DNA of 18,123 nt from an uncultured Solobacterium sp. (GCA_937895985.1 CALBKL010000346.1:1-18123), one strand, 5' to 3'. Shown: positions 1 through 7,772, counted from the stretch's first letter. Notes: generated from the letters alone by a model not told the origin. Program-made: numbers and translations.

Positions 1-195
1 TTACATGCATTACAAACTGCAGATACCTGTATTGTTTTAGGTACATCTCTTGTTGTATATCCAGCTGCAGGACTGCTACGTTACTTTAGAGGTAAAACAC
101 TCGTATTAATCAATCGTGATCAAACCAGTTATGATTCTACAGCTGATTTAACAATTCATGATGACTTCATCAATATCTTTCCAAACTTAAAATAA
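1..195 (+). CDS. Sir2-family NAD-dependent protein deacylase, C-terminal fragment
   Basis: The first 64 codons in frame 1 are the C-terminal end of a sirtuin. The stretch GTSLVVYPAAGLL followed by a short beta strand (TLVLIN) and an ADLTIHD segment is the typical end of the Rossmann fold in bacterial Sir2 enzymes, where the GTSLxVxPAA loop contacts NAD. Sirtuins remove acyl groups from lysines using NAD+, releasing nicotinamide and O-acyl-ADP-ribose; they are cytoplasmic. The catalytic histidine and the zinc cysteines lie outside the window, so activity and subclass (deacetylase or desuccinylase) cannot be judged. The gene ends in TAA at 193-195 and runs straight into a hairpin terminator. 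Family call is firm; exact substrate is unknown. Confidence 0.9.
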   Translation, partial: LHALQTADTCIVLGTSLVVYPAAGLLRYFRGKTLVLINRDQTSYDSTADLTIHDDFINIFPNLK

Positions 196-237
196 AAGCT
201 TAATCAACTTCACTTTGTGTCGTTCATTAAGCTTTTT
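194..237. terminator. Bidirectional terminator between sirtuin and glycosylase-like gene
   Basis: Arms AAAAGCTTAAT (194-204) and ATTAAGCTTTT (226-236) are perfectly complementary over 11 bp. The loop itself continues pairing (AAC/GTT and CAC/GTG, separated by small mismatches), giving one long hairpin. Flanking A and T runs allow termination in both directions. The structure overlaps the stop codons of both converging genes. Confidence 0.9.
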
Positions 238-604
238 ACAATGTGAATTGAATACCCTTTTCTTTCAGGTTTTCTATACATTCAAGTAAATATTCATGAT
301 TATGTTCTTTATAAATTGGAGTATCTACCGTCACTTCTTCAAGGTTCGCATACTTTTCTGCTATCTTTCCTCGATAATTCCTATCTCTCCATTCCACAGA
401 AACTTGATATCCTCTTTTTTCCATTTCATCCATGACTAAGGAATGATAACGATATAGACAATATGGAGAGTACAAAAATACATAATTTACTGTCCGATGT
501 TTCTTTCCCCATCCATTACCTCTTAATGCACAACATTCTCTATGCTGTCCAAGAAGTTGATTTTTAGGCAATTGAGTAATCATTTGTTCATGCCAGAGTC
601 TCAT
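236..604 (-). CDS. Pyrimidine dimer DNA glycosylase-like protein (Pyr_excise / TIGR02328 type)
   Basis: A 122-residue cytoplasmic protein of the Pyr_excise family, whose founder is phage T4 endonuclease V. That enzyme cuts the glycosidic bond at UV-induced pyrimidine dimers and then nicks the abasic site. The block QLLGQHRECCALRG near residues 16-29 is the family hallmark; Arg22-Glu23 fall at the same positions as the catalytic Arg22-Glu23 of T4 endonuclease V as I recall it. A second block, YRYHSLVMDEMEKRGY, matches the later helix. Two adjacent ATGs exist (607 and 604). The Shine-Dalgarno AGGAG sits 6 nt before the second and only 3 nt before the first, so 604 is preferred. The gene overlaps the 3' end of the DUF1722 gene, implying translational coupling. 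Residue 2 is Arg rather than the catalytic Thr of T4. Family call is good; activity is inferred. Confidence 0.8.
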   Translation of the reverse strand: MRLWHEQMITQLPKNQLLGQHRECCALRGNGWGKKHRTVNYVFLYSPYCLYRYHSLVMDEMEKRGYQVSVEWRDRNYRGKIAEKYANLEEVTVDTPIYKEHNHEYLLECIENLKEKGIQFTL

Positions 605-1028
605 CATATTCTCCTGTTAATAAAGTAGATTCTTGTAAATATTGATTTGGATATTTCTTCAATAAAACCTTGATATATTCTATTACAGCTTCTTGATTTG
701 CTTTTTCTGTCATATATTTTTCTAGTATGCAAAATAATCCCTGTTTTTCAACGTCACTTGCGTCTTTCTTGAAATATCCCCATACATGAAGAATTGCATT
801 ATTAAAATCTTTTTTACTCTCTTCTACATCTCTTAGATTTAAGATTTTTTCTTTTAGATATAGAATATCAACTTCTTTTCTTTTCAAGTATTCTCTGATT
901 TCTAGGTATACTTTATGTGATTTGCTTAACACATAATATTTATTTTTAGCCCATAGTACTTCACATTCTCTTCTCATATTCGTGTTATTCACATTCGTAC
1001 CCGCTTTCATTGTATTGTATCTTTTCAC
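588..1028 (-). CDS. DUF1722 (YbgA-like) domain protein
   Basis: A stand-alone DUF1722 domain of up to 146 residues. The signature LWAKNKYYVLSKSHKVYLEIREYL near the N-terminus, HVWGYFKK in the middle and KYPNQYLQESTLLTGEY at the C-terminus match the family. In many bacteria this domain is fused to DUF523 or encoded beside photolyase (E. coli ybgA lies next to phr). Its biochemical role is not established, though the context suggests DNA damage. Here the downstream partner, overlapping by about 17-20 nt, is a pyrimidine-dimer glycosylase homologue, consistent with that theme. The start is uncertain: GTG at 1028 gives the longest form, while ATGs at 1010 and 977 are in frame and the last matches the usual short N-terminus. 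None has a good Shine-Dalgarno. A TATAAT box lies at 1046-1051 on the minus strand. Confidence 0.8.
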   Translation of the reverse strand: MKRYNTMKAGTNVNNTNMRRECEVLWAKNKYYVLSKSHKVYLEIREYLKRKEVDILYLKEKILNLRDVEESKKDFNNAILHVWGYFKKDASDVEKQGLFCILEKYMTEKANQEAVIEYIKVLLKKYPNQYLQESTLLTGEYDETLA

Positions 1029-1100
1029 AATATGGTATTCTACACATTATACGATTTAACAACCTATAAATATATAGCGTCATTTCATCTAGTACTTGAA

Positions 1101-1126
1101 ATAAAAAGGTTATTTCTACAATAACC
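1101..1126 (-). terminator. Terminator of mntP
   Basis: On the minus strand, GGTTATT (1126-1120) pairs with AATAACC (1114-1108) around a 5-nt loop and is followed by five T residues (1107-1103). It overlaps the mntP stop codon. Confidence 0.85.
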
Positions 1127-1703
1127 CAATACCAGTCACAAATATTTCAATCCCAATAAAGATAAGAATGATACCACCTAAGATAGATGACTTATTCGCA
1201 AAAGCCATTCCAAATTTCTTCCCTAATACAACACCTGCATAACAGATAATAAATGTTACAACAGCAATGATAACTGAAGTAATCAATGCGGAGGATAACT
1301 TATAGTCTGCAATCGTAAATCCAACGGATAAAGCATCAATCGAAGTCGCGATACCTTGAATCAGAAGTTTACGCGTACTAGCTTCATATTCAGCTTCGTC
1401 CTCTTCCTCTTCTTCAAATCCATCCTTGATCATCCCACCACCGATATAGAGTAGTAAGATTAAGGCAATCCATGGTACAACATCCATAAAGATTGTAAAA
1501 GCAGAAGAAACCGTATGTACCGCAAACCACCCAATCATCGGCATTAAAAATTGAAAAGCCGCAAAAACAATGGCAATCTGAATCATTCTAGATATTGCCA
1601 TTTTCTTTTCGTTCATACCATTTGCCATTGATACAGAGAAAGCATCCATCGCAAGACCAACACCTAACATAGCGGCTTGTATTAATAGTTTTATCATATC
1701 CAT
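1116..1703 (-). CDS. mntP: Manganese efflux pump MntP
   Basis: A 195-residue integral membrane protein with about six hydrophobic segments arranged as two inverted halves. Each half carries a conserved acidic motif: GLAMDAFSVS near the N-terminus and TSIDALSVGF in the second half. This is the MntP family, which exports Mn2+ across the cytoplasmic membrane and protects against manganese overload. An acidic loop (FEEEEEDEAE) in the middle is cytoplasmic by prediction. The Shine-Dalgarno AGGAG lies 3 nt before the ATG at 1703 and 9 nt before an in-frame ATG at 1697, so the real start may be the second one, giving 193 residues. Expression is very probably controlled by the manganese riboswitch immediately upstream (1739-1858), which agrees with the substrate assignment. 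Confidence 0.95.
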   Translation of the reverse strand: MDMIKLLIQAAMLGVGLAMDAFSVSMANGMNEKKMAISRMIQIAIVFAAFQFLMPMIGWFAVHTVSSAFTIFMDVVPWIALILLLYIGGGMIKDGFEEEEEDEAEYEASTRKLLIQGIATSIDALSVGFTIADYKLSSALITSVIIAVVTFIICYAGVVLGKKFGMAFANKSSILGGIILIFIGIEIFVTGIGLL

Positions 1704-1738
1704 TCACTCCTATTGAATATGGTAAGGAACATGTTAAT

Positions 1739-1858
1739 AAAAAAAGACCATGTATTACCAAAAAGGTAATCATGAGTCTCGCTAATTAAAACAAGCCAGG
1801 TTTTTACCAGTATGTTGACTTGCTGCACGGGCATGTGCCAGCTACTCCCTCAAATTAC
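1739..1858 (-). promoter_or_regulatory. yybP-ykoY manganese riboswitch with transcription attenuator
   Basis: Read on the minus strand, the leader contains GGGAGTAGC (1849-1841), then a hairpin (GCTG-GCAC against GTGC-AGC), GTCAACATACTG, and GCGAGAC (1782-1776). These are the conserved parts of the yybP-ykoY aptamer, which senses Mn2+. The closing helix can form from GTAAT..TGAG (1858-1849) and CTCA..ATTAC (1776-1766). Those same 3' bases are also the 5' arm of an intrinsic terminator: AGACTCATGATTACC (1779-1765), T5 loop, GGTAATACATGGTCT (1759-1745), then TTTTTT. The two folds exclude each other, so Mn2+ binding should favour read-through into mntP. No convincing promoter is seen directly upstream. 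Confidence 0.93.
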
Positions 1859-1886
1859 ATCTATATTTTCGCCGAACACATTTCTG

Positions 1887-3356
1887 TTAGTCAAGGCTTA
1901 CTTTAACTTCTAAAGTCTTTTCCAGCCATACACTGACACTTCCATCCGTACAGGAGAATTCTCCACAACCCTCTTCATCAATCATAACTATATTGGAACA
2001 GTGTCCTAGAATATCTCTAAATTCCTTTCCTGTATGATTTGTACCGATATACATTCTCTTAGAGCCACCACATCGATTCGTTAACACAACAGCTAAACCA
2101 CTTCCACTAACTTCATCACTACCACTTCTTGTCCAACCAATTACATCTGGTTGATCGAAATAGTCATGTTGTTCGCCATAAGCATAAAGTTCTCTAATCT
2201 TCATTAATGTAGGAAGCTCAGCTACCGCAGGAACATTCTTAGCAGGAATTCCATATAAATCCCCATAGAATACACATGGTAACCCATCAATGCGCAACAA
2301 AATTAACGCATACGCTAATGGTTTAAACCATGATAAGACAAAGGATTCTAATGACTGTCCAGGTTCTGTATCATGATTATCCACAAAGGTTACCGCGTGC
2401 CACGCATCTGTTTCTACTAGTGTTCCTTGGAACAACTGACGCATATCAAAGTTACCATTTGTATCGGATGCGTTTAATAACTGATAGTGTAATGGTACAT
2501 CAAATAAAGACATACAATCCGACGCATCCGCAAGATACTCCTGTAGCTTACCCAGATCACCATTCCAATACTCACCTACCGCAAAGAAATTTTCTCCTTT
2601 ATATGCACGCATGTCAGATAACCAATTCTTAAAGAATTGATTATCAATATGTTTTACCGCATCTAAACGCATACCATTAATACCGGTAGTATCTAAATAC
2701 CATTTACCCCAACGATTAAATTCTTGTAGTACTTCTTGATTTTTAAAATCAATATCACAACCCATTAAATAATCATAGTTACCATTTTCACTATCTACAT
2801 TTGAATCCCAGTTCTTTCCTTCAATAAGATAGACGGCACTTTGTTTCTTCTTTTCATCCCAGTCCGTACCATCAAAATGACTTGCATTCCAGGTAAATGT
2901 AGAATACTTTCCATGTCGATTTGGAAAAGTAAATTTTGTCCATGCGGTAATTTGATAATCGCCACCAATCTCTTCATTACGATTATTTGGGTCTATTTTA
3001 ATGACATCTATCGTTTCTTCTGTATCACCACCCATTTTCTGATTTAACACAATATCCGCTAGAACTGATATATTTTCTTTTTGCAATGCATCAATCGCAT
3101 CTAGATATTCTTGTTTCGTGCCATATTTTGTAGGAATCGTTCCCTTTTGATCAAACTCTCCAAGATCATATAAATCATAGACACCATATCCTACATCATG
3201 TACTCCACCAGCTCCTTTATATGCCGGTGGTAACCACACCAGTGTAACTCCCAGATTAGAAAAAGAAGGTGCCAGCACCTTCAGTTTATTCCAATGTTGA
3301 CTATCATCCGGAAGATACCACTCAAAAGCTTGCAATAGTGTATCATTTTTCTTCAT
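1887..3356 (-). CDS. amyA: Cytoplasmic alpha-amylase, GH13 (subfamily 5 type)
   Basis: An endo-acting alpha-amylase of 489 residues that hydrolyses alpha-1,4-glucosidic bonds in starch, glycogen or maltodextrin. The N-terminus (LLQAFEWYLPDD) has no signal peptide, so the enzyme is intracellular, like E. coli AmyA. It probably acts on imported maltodextrins or stored glycogen. The GH13 regions are intact: VLADIVLNQK, GMRLDAVKH (nucleophile Asp232), VGEYW (acid/base Glu262) and FVDNHD (Asp329). The spacing matches the Bacillus licheniformis amylase triad. The length is normal for the subfamily, ending in the usual beta-domain C. ATG at 3356 is chosen over GTG at 3362 because AGAGG lies 5 nt before the ATG but would overlap the GTG. 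The Shine-Dalgarno directly follows the carD stop codon, so the two form an operon. No terminator is visible before the mntP riboswitch. Confidence 0.95.
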   Translation of the reverse strand: MKKNDTLLQAFEWYLPDDSQHWNKLKVLAPSFSNLGVTLVWLPPAYKGAGGVHDVGYGVYDLYDLGEFDQKGTIPTKYGTKQEYLDAIDALQKENISVLADIVLNQKMGGDTEETIDVIKIDPNNRNEEIGGDYQITAWTKFTFPNRHGKYSTFTWNASHFDGTDWDEKKKQSAVYLIEGKNWDSNVDSENGNYDYLMGCDIDFKNQEVLQEFNRWGKWYLDTTGINGMRLDAVKHIDNQFFKNWLSDMRAYKGENFFAVGEYWNGDLGKLQEYLADASDCMSLFDVPLHYQLLNASDTNGNFDMRQLFQGTLVETDAWHAVTFVDNHDTEPGQSLESFVLSWFKPLAYALILLRIDGLPCVFYGDLYGIPAKNVPAVAELPTLMKIRELYAYGEQHDYFDQPDVIGWTRSGSDEVSGSGLAVVLTNRCGGSKRMYIGTNHTGKEFRDILGHCSNIVMIDEEGCGEFSCTDGSVSVWLEKTLEVKVSLD

Positions 3357-3365
3357 AGTCACCTC

Positions 3366-3866
3366 TTATTTGTGAGTTAATTTCGCTACCTCTTTTTCAA
3401 AATAGTCCTTTGTGTCTTCAATTGATAAATCCAACACAACAGAAAGTTCTTCATATAGGTATTTCTCAGCTATCTGTAAATATTCATCATCAATAGAAGC
3501 TAACTTCTTATGTTGTTCAAGACGTTCTTGATTACGTCCATACGAAGTCTTGATGATACGTACTAATTCACTAATATCATTTCCCTTTAACAGTGAAGCA
3601 TACTGACTCTTCATATTCGCAGGTTTACTTTCAAGAGTCTCTAAATCAGGTGTATCGATAATCAACTGATCAATCTCCTCTTTGGTAATTAAATCACGTA
3701 AGTGACCTGCTTTATTGGACACTGGAACCTGAATAGAAACAGATCCAGAAGTAGGAAAATACGGTTCAAGAATATAGCATTGTTCCCCCGTAAAGTCACT
3801 GCGTTTCTTTCCTGTAATGCGACATACATCTCTTCGATAGACAACGATATCTTTTACTTTATACAA
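3366..3866 (-). CDS. CarD/CdnL-family transcriptional regulator
   Basis: A 166-residue protein starting with the CarD/TRCF RNA polymerase-interacting module (YKVKDIVVYRRDVCRITGKK, then a Tyr-Ile-Leu-Glu-Pro-Tyr strand) and followed by an all-helical C-terminal domain with many charged residues. CarD-family proteins bind the polymerase beta subunit through the N-terminal Tudor-like fold and stabilise open promoter complexes through the helical part. The proposed start is TTG at 3866, with AGGTGA seven nt upstream; the protein then begins MYKVKDIVVY, as expected for the family. A GTG at 3875 gives a 169-residue form but would use part of that Shine-Dalgarno as its start. The gene is followed within 10 nt by the alpha-amylase, an unusual partner. 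A TAAAAT box at 3893-3898 is a candidate -10. Confidence 0.88.
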   Translation of the reverse strand: MYKVKDIVVYRRDVCRITGKKRSDFTGEQCYILEPYFPTSGSVSIQVPVSNKAGHLRDLITKEEIDQLIIDTPDLETLESKPANMKSQYASLLKGNDISELVRIIKTSYGRNQERLEQHKKLASIDDEYLQIAEKYLYEELSVVLDLSIEDTKDYFEKEVAKLTHK

Positions 3867-3936
3867 AGAAATCACCTACTTTCACCATTTCTATTTTACC
3901 ACAACATCCATCTTTTTTCTAATGGGCCAAAAGTCA

Positions 3937-3967
3937 TGAAGAAAAGAAGTTGCTTGCCGCAACTTCT
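3937..3967 (-). terminator. Terminator of the nucleoside ABC operon
   Basis: AGAAGTTGC (3945-3953) and GCAACTTCT (3959-3967) form a 9-bp stem with a 5-nt loop. On the minus strand it is followed by TTTTCTTC, just past the stop codon of the last permease gene. Confidence 0.88.
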
Positions 3968-3979
3968 CTATCTTTATGA

Positions 3980-4963
3980 TTAACGTGTTCCCTTATCATA
4001 GGGAATACCTTCTGCCTTAGGTGCTCTAGATTTTCCACTAGAGAAGCCTAGCACAATTAATACGACCAGATAAGGAATAATGTTATAGAAATACATTGGT
4101 AATGGTAGACTCTTTGTGAATGGAATCTGGTTATAGACTACACTTAAACACTTTAAGAATCCAAACATCAAGGAGCCAAACGCAACTCCAAGTGGTGACC
4201 AGTTACCAAATATCATGATAGCCATTGCTAAGAATCCCATACCCGCTACTGCACCAGAAGCTGTACCATTGGCAACTGTCGCAATATATAAGTAACCACC
4301 AAATCCACCTAACGCACCTGAGATTGTTGTACCAAGATAACGCATCTTATATACATTGATACCTACAGAGTCAGCTGCTTGTGGATGTTCACCACATGCA
4401 CGCAAACGTAAACCTGTCTTCGTCTTATACAAGAAGATAGATAAGATAATAAATAATGCAAGTGCAATAAAGGTTGAAATATAAGCCTTATCAAATAGTA
4501 CCGCAAAGATACCCGTCACTTCTTTATTTTGGATAACATAACCAAAGTCATGACGTTGTCCAAGAGAATCGACAGCTGTACCCATCTCTAACTGGTCTTT
4601 ACTTGTAAATACCTTGATAAAGAAGAGCGCAACAGCTGGCGCAAGAAGATTTAATGCTGTACCAGCGATTGTCTGATCTGCCTTGAACTTTATCGCAGAT
4701 ACGGAAAGTAGAAGTGAGAATAATGCACCTGCAACTGCTGCTGCAAGCATCGCTACCACAAACATAATCTGATTATGATCCACGAAGAACGGAACGTTCT
4801 GTCGTAATAATAGTGTCACAACCGCACCGATAAAAGCACCGAAAATCATAATACCGTCTAATGCAATGTTGATGATACCACTACGTTCCGCAAACATACC
4901 TGCTAAGGCAACGATCAATAGCGGAATGGTAAAAATCAATGTTTTCTGAAGAATAAAAATCAT
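3980..4963 (-). CDS. nupQ: Nucleoside ABC transporter permease (NupQ/YufQ-like)
   Basis: A 327-residue membrane protein with about eight to nine hydrophobic segments, belonging to the BPD_transp_2 permease family used by BMP-type importers. The motif LRACGEHPQAADSVGINVYKMR is the cytoplasmic coupling loop of this family, and AERSGIINIALDGIM near residues 26-40 is a typical N-terminal signature. It forms a heterodimeric channel with the preceding permease. Its ATG (4963) overlaps the upstream stop as ATGA, and AGGAGG lies 7 nt before it, so the two permeases are translationally coupled and made in equal amounts. Last gene of the operon. By homology to Bacillus nupNOPQ and Streptococcus mutans bmpA-nupABC the substrate is a ribonucleoside or deoxyribonucleoside, but the specificity is not proven here. 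Confidence 0.92.
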   Translation of the reverse strand: MIFILQKTLIFTIPLLIVALAGMFAERSGIINIALDGIMIFGAFIGAVVTLLLRQNVPFFVDHNQIMFVVAMLAAAVAGALFSLLLSVSAIKFKADQTIAGTALNLLAPAVALFFIKVFTSKDQLEMGTAVDSLGQRHDFGYVIQNKEVTGIFAVLFDKAYISTFIALALFIILSIFLYKTKTGLRLRACGEHPQAADSVGINVYKMRYLGTTISGALGGFGGYLYIATVANGTASGAVAGMGFLAMAIMIFGNWSPLGVAFGSLMFGFLKCLSVVYNQIPFTKSLPLPMYFYNIIPYLVVLIVLGFSSGKSRAPKAEGIPYDKGTR

Positions 4964-6147
4964 TTCTTTTCCTCCTTGCTATTTTTGATCTCTGTCTCAA
5001 TTTCTTGTAAGGATTTCTTCTTCGTGCTTAGTAACATACTGATGTATCTTGCAAAGCCTGAGAAGTAGACAATCATCGCTACCATTAACTGAGATACATA
5101 TTCGTTGAATGCAGTATTCGCCGCTAGGTTTGATCCACCTACGTTGATATACTTTAAGAATATTGCAGTAAAGATAATACCGATAGGGTTATTTCCTGCA
5201 AGCAAGGCTGCAGGGATACCATTGAATCCATCTACTGGTAAAGTTTGGTACGTCTCCCATTTAAAGTCCTGATGACCATTGAGACACCAGATAGAGGCAC
5301 CCATCGCCGCAAGTCCACCAGCAATAGCCATCGCTAGAAGTAGATTTCTCTTTTCATTCATGCCTGCATACTTCGCACCATCACGATTAAAGCCACAAGC
5401 CTTTAGTTCATATCCAAATGTCGTCTTATTCATCACTATATAAAGCGCGATGGCTACACAGATTGCTAAGAAGATACTTGCGTCCGCATAGGAAACAACA
5501 GAGCCTCCAGAGAAGATTTTATCCAAACCAAATGTTACCGTTGCGATATTGTTTACTTCTGTTTTCATAATGAAGTTTACTTTTGATTCCGCAACGTTAA
5601 TAAACTTAGAACCATTAAATACCCAGCTAACTACATTGGCCGCAATCCAGTTTGTCATAATGCATACAATAACTTCATTGACATTGAGATATGCTTTGAA
5701 GAAACCAGGAATTGCACCCCAGAGTGCACCAGCTAATGTGCCACAAATTAATGCTAGCAACCAAATCACTGGAGATGGAACAGTTGCGGATGGAATAGAT
5801 AATGAAACAATCAATGTTACCATTGCACCCATTAAGTACTGTCCTGGAGCACCAATATTAAATAGACCTGTCTTAAATGCAATACACGCAGATAAACCCG
5901 TTAAAATTAATGGAGTTGCATTAAACAACATGTTACCAAACTGGAATAATGAGTTACCACCACCAGAGAATGGTCCACCAAGAACGATCAGAATACCACG
6001 TACTGCTTCCGCAAATCCAATGCGAGGATTAAATACAGATAGTAATACAAGAACAACAAATCCAACAAAGATACCGCCGAAGATACACAGTAAAGAAGCA
6101 CTTAGCGACTTTAATCCTTCAGAGGATTTTTTATTTTTATTTTTCAT
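4960..6147 (-). CDS. nupP: Nucleoside ABC transporter permease (NupP/YufP-like)
   Basis: A 395-residue inner-membrane protein with around ten hydrophobic segments, the larger of the two permeases in this BMP-type importer. A positively charged N-terminus (MKNKNKKSSEG) precedes the first membrane helix. The block KTGLFNIGAPGQYLMGA and the loop LKACGFNRDGAKYAGMNEKR are family signatures. The frame stays open to 6180, but the ATG at 6147 is preceded by AGGAGG at a good distance and overlaps the ATPase stop codon by 11 nt, giving the compact coupling seen in such operons. The C-terminus is short and highly charged (ETEIKNSKEEKK). Works with nupO (energy) and nupN (substrate capture). Confidence 0.92.
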   Translation of the reverse strand: MKNKNKKSSEGLKSLSASLLCIFGGIFVGFVVLVLLSVFNPRIGFAEAVRGILIVLGGPFSGGGNSLFQFGNMLFNATPLILTGLSACIAFKTGLFNIGAPGQYLMGAMVTLIVSLSIPSATVPSPVIWLLALICGTLAGALWGAIPGFFKAYLNVNEVIVCIMTNWIAANVVSWVFNGSKFINVAESKVNFIMKTEVNNIATVTFGLDKIFSGGSVVSYADASIFLAICVAIALYIVMNKTTFGYELKACGFNRDGAKYAGMNEKRNLLLAMAIAGGLAAMGASIWCLNGHQDFKWETYQTLPVDGFNGIPAALLAGNNPIGIIFTAIFLKYINVGGSNLAANTAFNEYVSQLMVAMIVYFSGFARYISMLLSTKKKSLQEIETEIKNSKEEKK

Positions 6148-7717
6148 CGCTCTTCTCCTCCTCACCATTACGCTTCGCACCTGCCATATATAGACCTAAC
6201 TCTTGTACAGTTGTTTTCTTAGGATCTAGTTCGCCAACAATTTCGCCTTCATACATGACAAGAATACGGTCAGATAAGTTCATAACCTCATCTAATTCCA
6301 GAGAAACAAGCAATACACCTGCTCCACTATCACGACTTTGAATAATCTGTTTGTGAATATACTCAATCGCACCAACATCTAGACCACGTGTAGGCTGTAC
6401 CGCAATCAATAAATTGTGCTTACGGTCTAATTCACGTGCAATAATAGCCTTCTGCTGGTTACCGCCAGACATACTACGAGAAATTGTAATTGGCCCTTGA
6501 CCACTACGTACGTCATATTCTTGAATGAGTCTTTCCGCATACTTCCGAACTTCCTTGAACCGAATCATGCCATGACTTTGGAACTCTGGTTCAAGATACC
6601 GTTGTAAAACTAAATTTTGTTCTAAACTGTAATCCAAAATTAAACCATGTTTATGACGGTCTTCTGGAATGTGAGAAATACCATGTGTATTCTTATAGCG
6701 AATCGAAGTATGAGAAATATCCTTCATCTCACCATCAATATTGAGTTTTACCTTACCACTCTTTATCTTTTCAAGACCTGTAATTGCATGCACTAGTTCT
6801 GTTTGGCCATTGCCATCAATACCTGCGATACAAACAATTTCACCCTTACGAACCTTGAAAGATACATTATGAACACTATCCTTCTTATGAATCTTGTCAA
6901 AGACACATAAGCTTTCAAGTTCCAACACTGTATCAGTAGGATTACTTAACTTTTTATCTACGACAAACTTAACATCACGGCCAACCATCATATTTGATAG
7001 CTCTTCCTTTGTCGTATCCTTCACATCAACCGTACCAATATACGCACCCTTACGAAGTACAGAGCATCGATCTGCTACCTGCATAATTTCATTTAATTTA
7101 TGCGTGATAAATAAGATAGACTTACCTTCCTTTGCAAGACTCTTCATGATTTGCATGAGCTCTTCAATTTCTTGTGGTGTTAATACAGCCGTAGGTTCAT
7201 CAAAAATCAAAATATCATTATCACGGTATAACATCTTTAAGATTTCTGTACGCTGTTGCATACCTACCGTAATATTTTCAACTAGCGCATCTGGATCAAC
7301 GTTTAATCCATAAGACTTCGATAACGCAACAACCTTTTTACGTGCTTCCTTCTTACTGATAAAGCCAAGCTTTGTTGTTTCAACACCAAGAATAATATTT
7401 TCTAAAACAGTAAACACCTGCACTAACTTAAAGTGCTGATGTACCATTCCAATGCCCAAATCATTCGCATCATTTGGATTATTGATTTGAACTGGCTTTC
7501 CATTCTTATAAATCTGTCCCTCTTCTGGTTGATATAGACCGAAAAGAACACTCATCAAAGTACTCTTACCAGCACCATTTTCACCCAAAAGTGCATGAAT
7601 TTCACCCTTCTTTAACTGCAATGTAATATTGTCATTCGCGATAATACCTGGGAAAATCTTGGTAATATTGCGCATTTCAATAATATAGGGAGATTCATGA
7701 ACTACATTTTCATCCAT
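6137..7717 (-). CDS. nupO: Nucleoside ABC transporter ATP-binding protein (NupO/YufO-like)
   Basis: A 526-residue protein with two fused ABC ATPase domains, as in ribose- and nucleoside-type importers. Domain 1 has Walker A GENGAGKST (residues 45-53) and Walker B/D-loop LIFDEPTAVLTPQE; its signature is the usual variant VGMQQR. Domain 2 has a degenerate Walker A (GIDGNGQTE, lacking the GKS/T lysine), a canonical SGGNQQK signature, and LIAVQPTRGLDVGA in the Walker B area. One consensus and one degenerate ATP site are typical of this family, so I do not read it as damage. Start ATG 7717 has GGAGG seven nt upstream. It lies 206 nt after the lipoprotein gene, and that gap contains two strong hairpins. 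Confidence 0.94.
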   Translation of the reverse strand: MDENVVHESPYIIEMRNITKIFPGIIANDNITLQLKKGEIHALLGENGAGKSTLMSVLFGLYQPEEGQIYKNGKPVQINNPNDANDLGIGMVHQHFKLVQVFTVLENIILGVETTKLGFISKKEARKKVVALSKSYGLNVDPDALVENITVGMQQRTEILKMLYRDNDILIFDEPTAVLTPQEIEELMQIMKSLAKEGKSILFITHKLNEIMQVADRCSVLRKGAYIGTVDVKDTTKEELSNMMVGRDVKFVVDKKLSNPTDTVLELESLCVFDKIHKKDSVHNVSFKVRKGEIVCIAGIDGNGQTELVHAITGLEKIKSGKVKLNIDGEMKDISHTSIRYKNTHGISHIPEDRHKHGLILDYSLEQNLVLQRYLEPEFQSHGMIRFKEVRKYAERLIQEYDVRSGQGPITISRSMSGGNQQKAIIARELDRKHNLLIAVQPTRGLDVGAIEYIHKQIIQSRDSGAGVLLVSLELDEVMNLSDRILVMYEGEIVGELDPKKTTVQELGLYMAGAKRNGEEEKSDEK

Positions 7718-7772
7718 AGTATATCCTCCATTACCGATGATGTAATAATCAATTTTTTCTTGTTGTAAGATA

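Noticed and set aside
6148..6180. A longer N-terminus for the nupP permease (11 more codons)
   Set aside because: The extension lies inside the ATPase gene and consists of Arg-rich readings of its AGGAGG ribosome-binding tract; the ATG at 6147 has the proper Shine-Dalgarno.
5549..6193. A 214-codon plus-strand open frame antisense to the nupP permease gene
   Set aside because: It is the shadow of a well-supported membrane protein gene, is rich in Pro/Asn/Thr as expected from antisense of hydrophobic codons, and has no recognisable domain or Shine-Dalgarno.
6700..6860. Degenerate second Walker A in the NupO-like ATPase as a sign of inactivation
   Set aside because: This degenerate site is normal for the double-domain ATPases of nucleoside and ribose importers.
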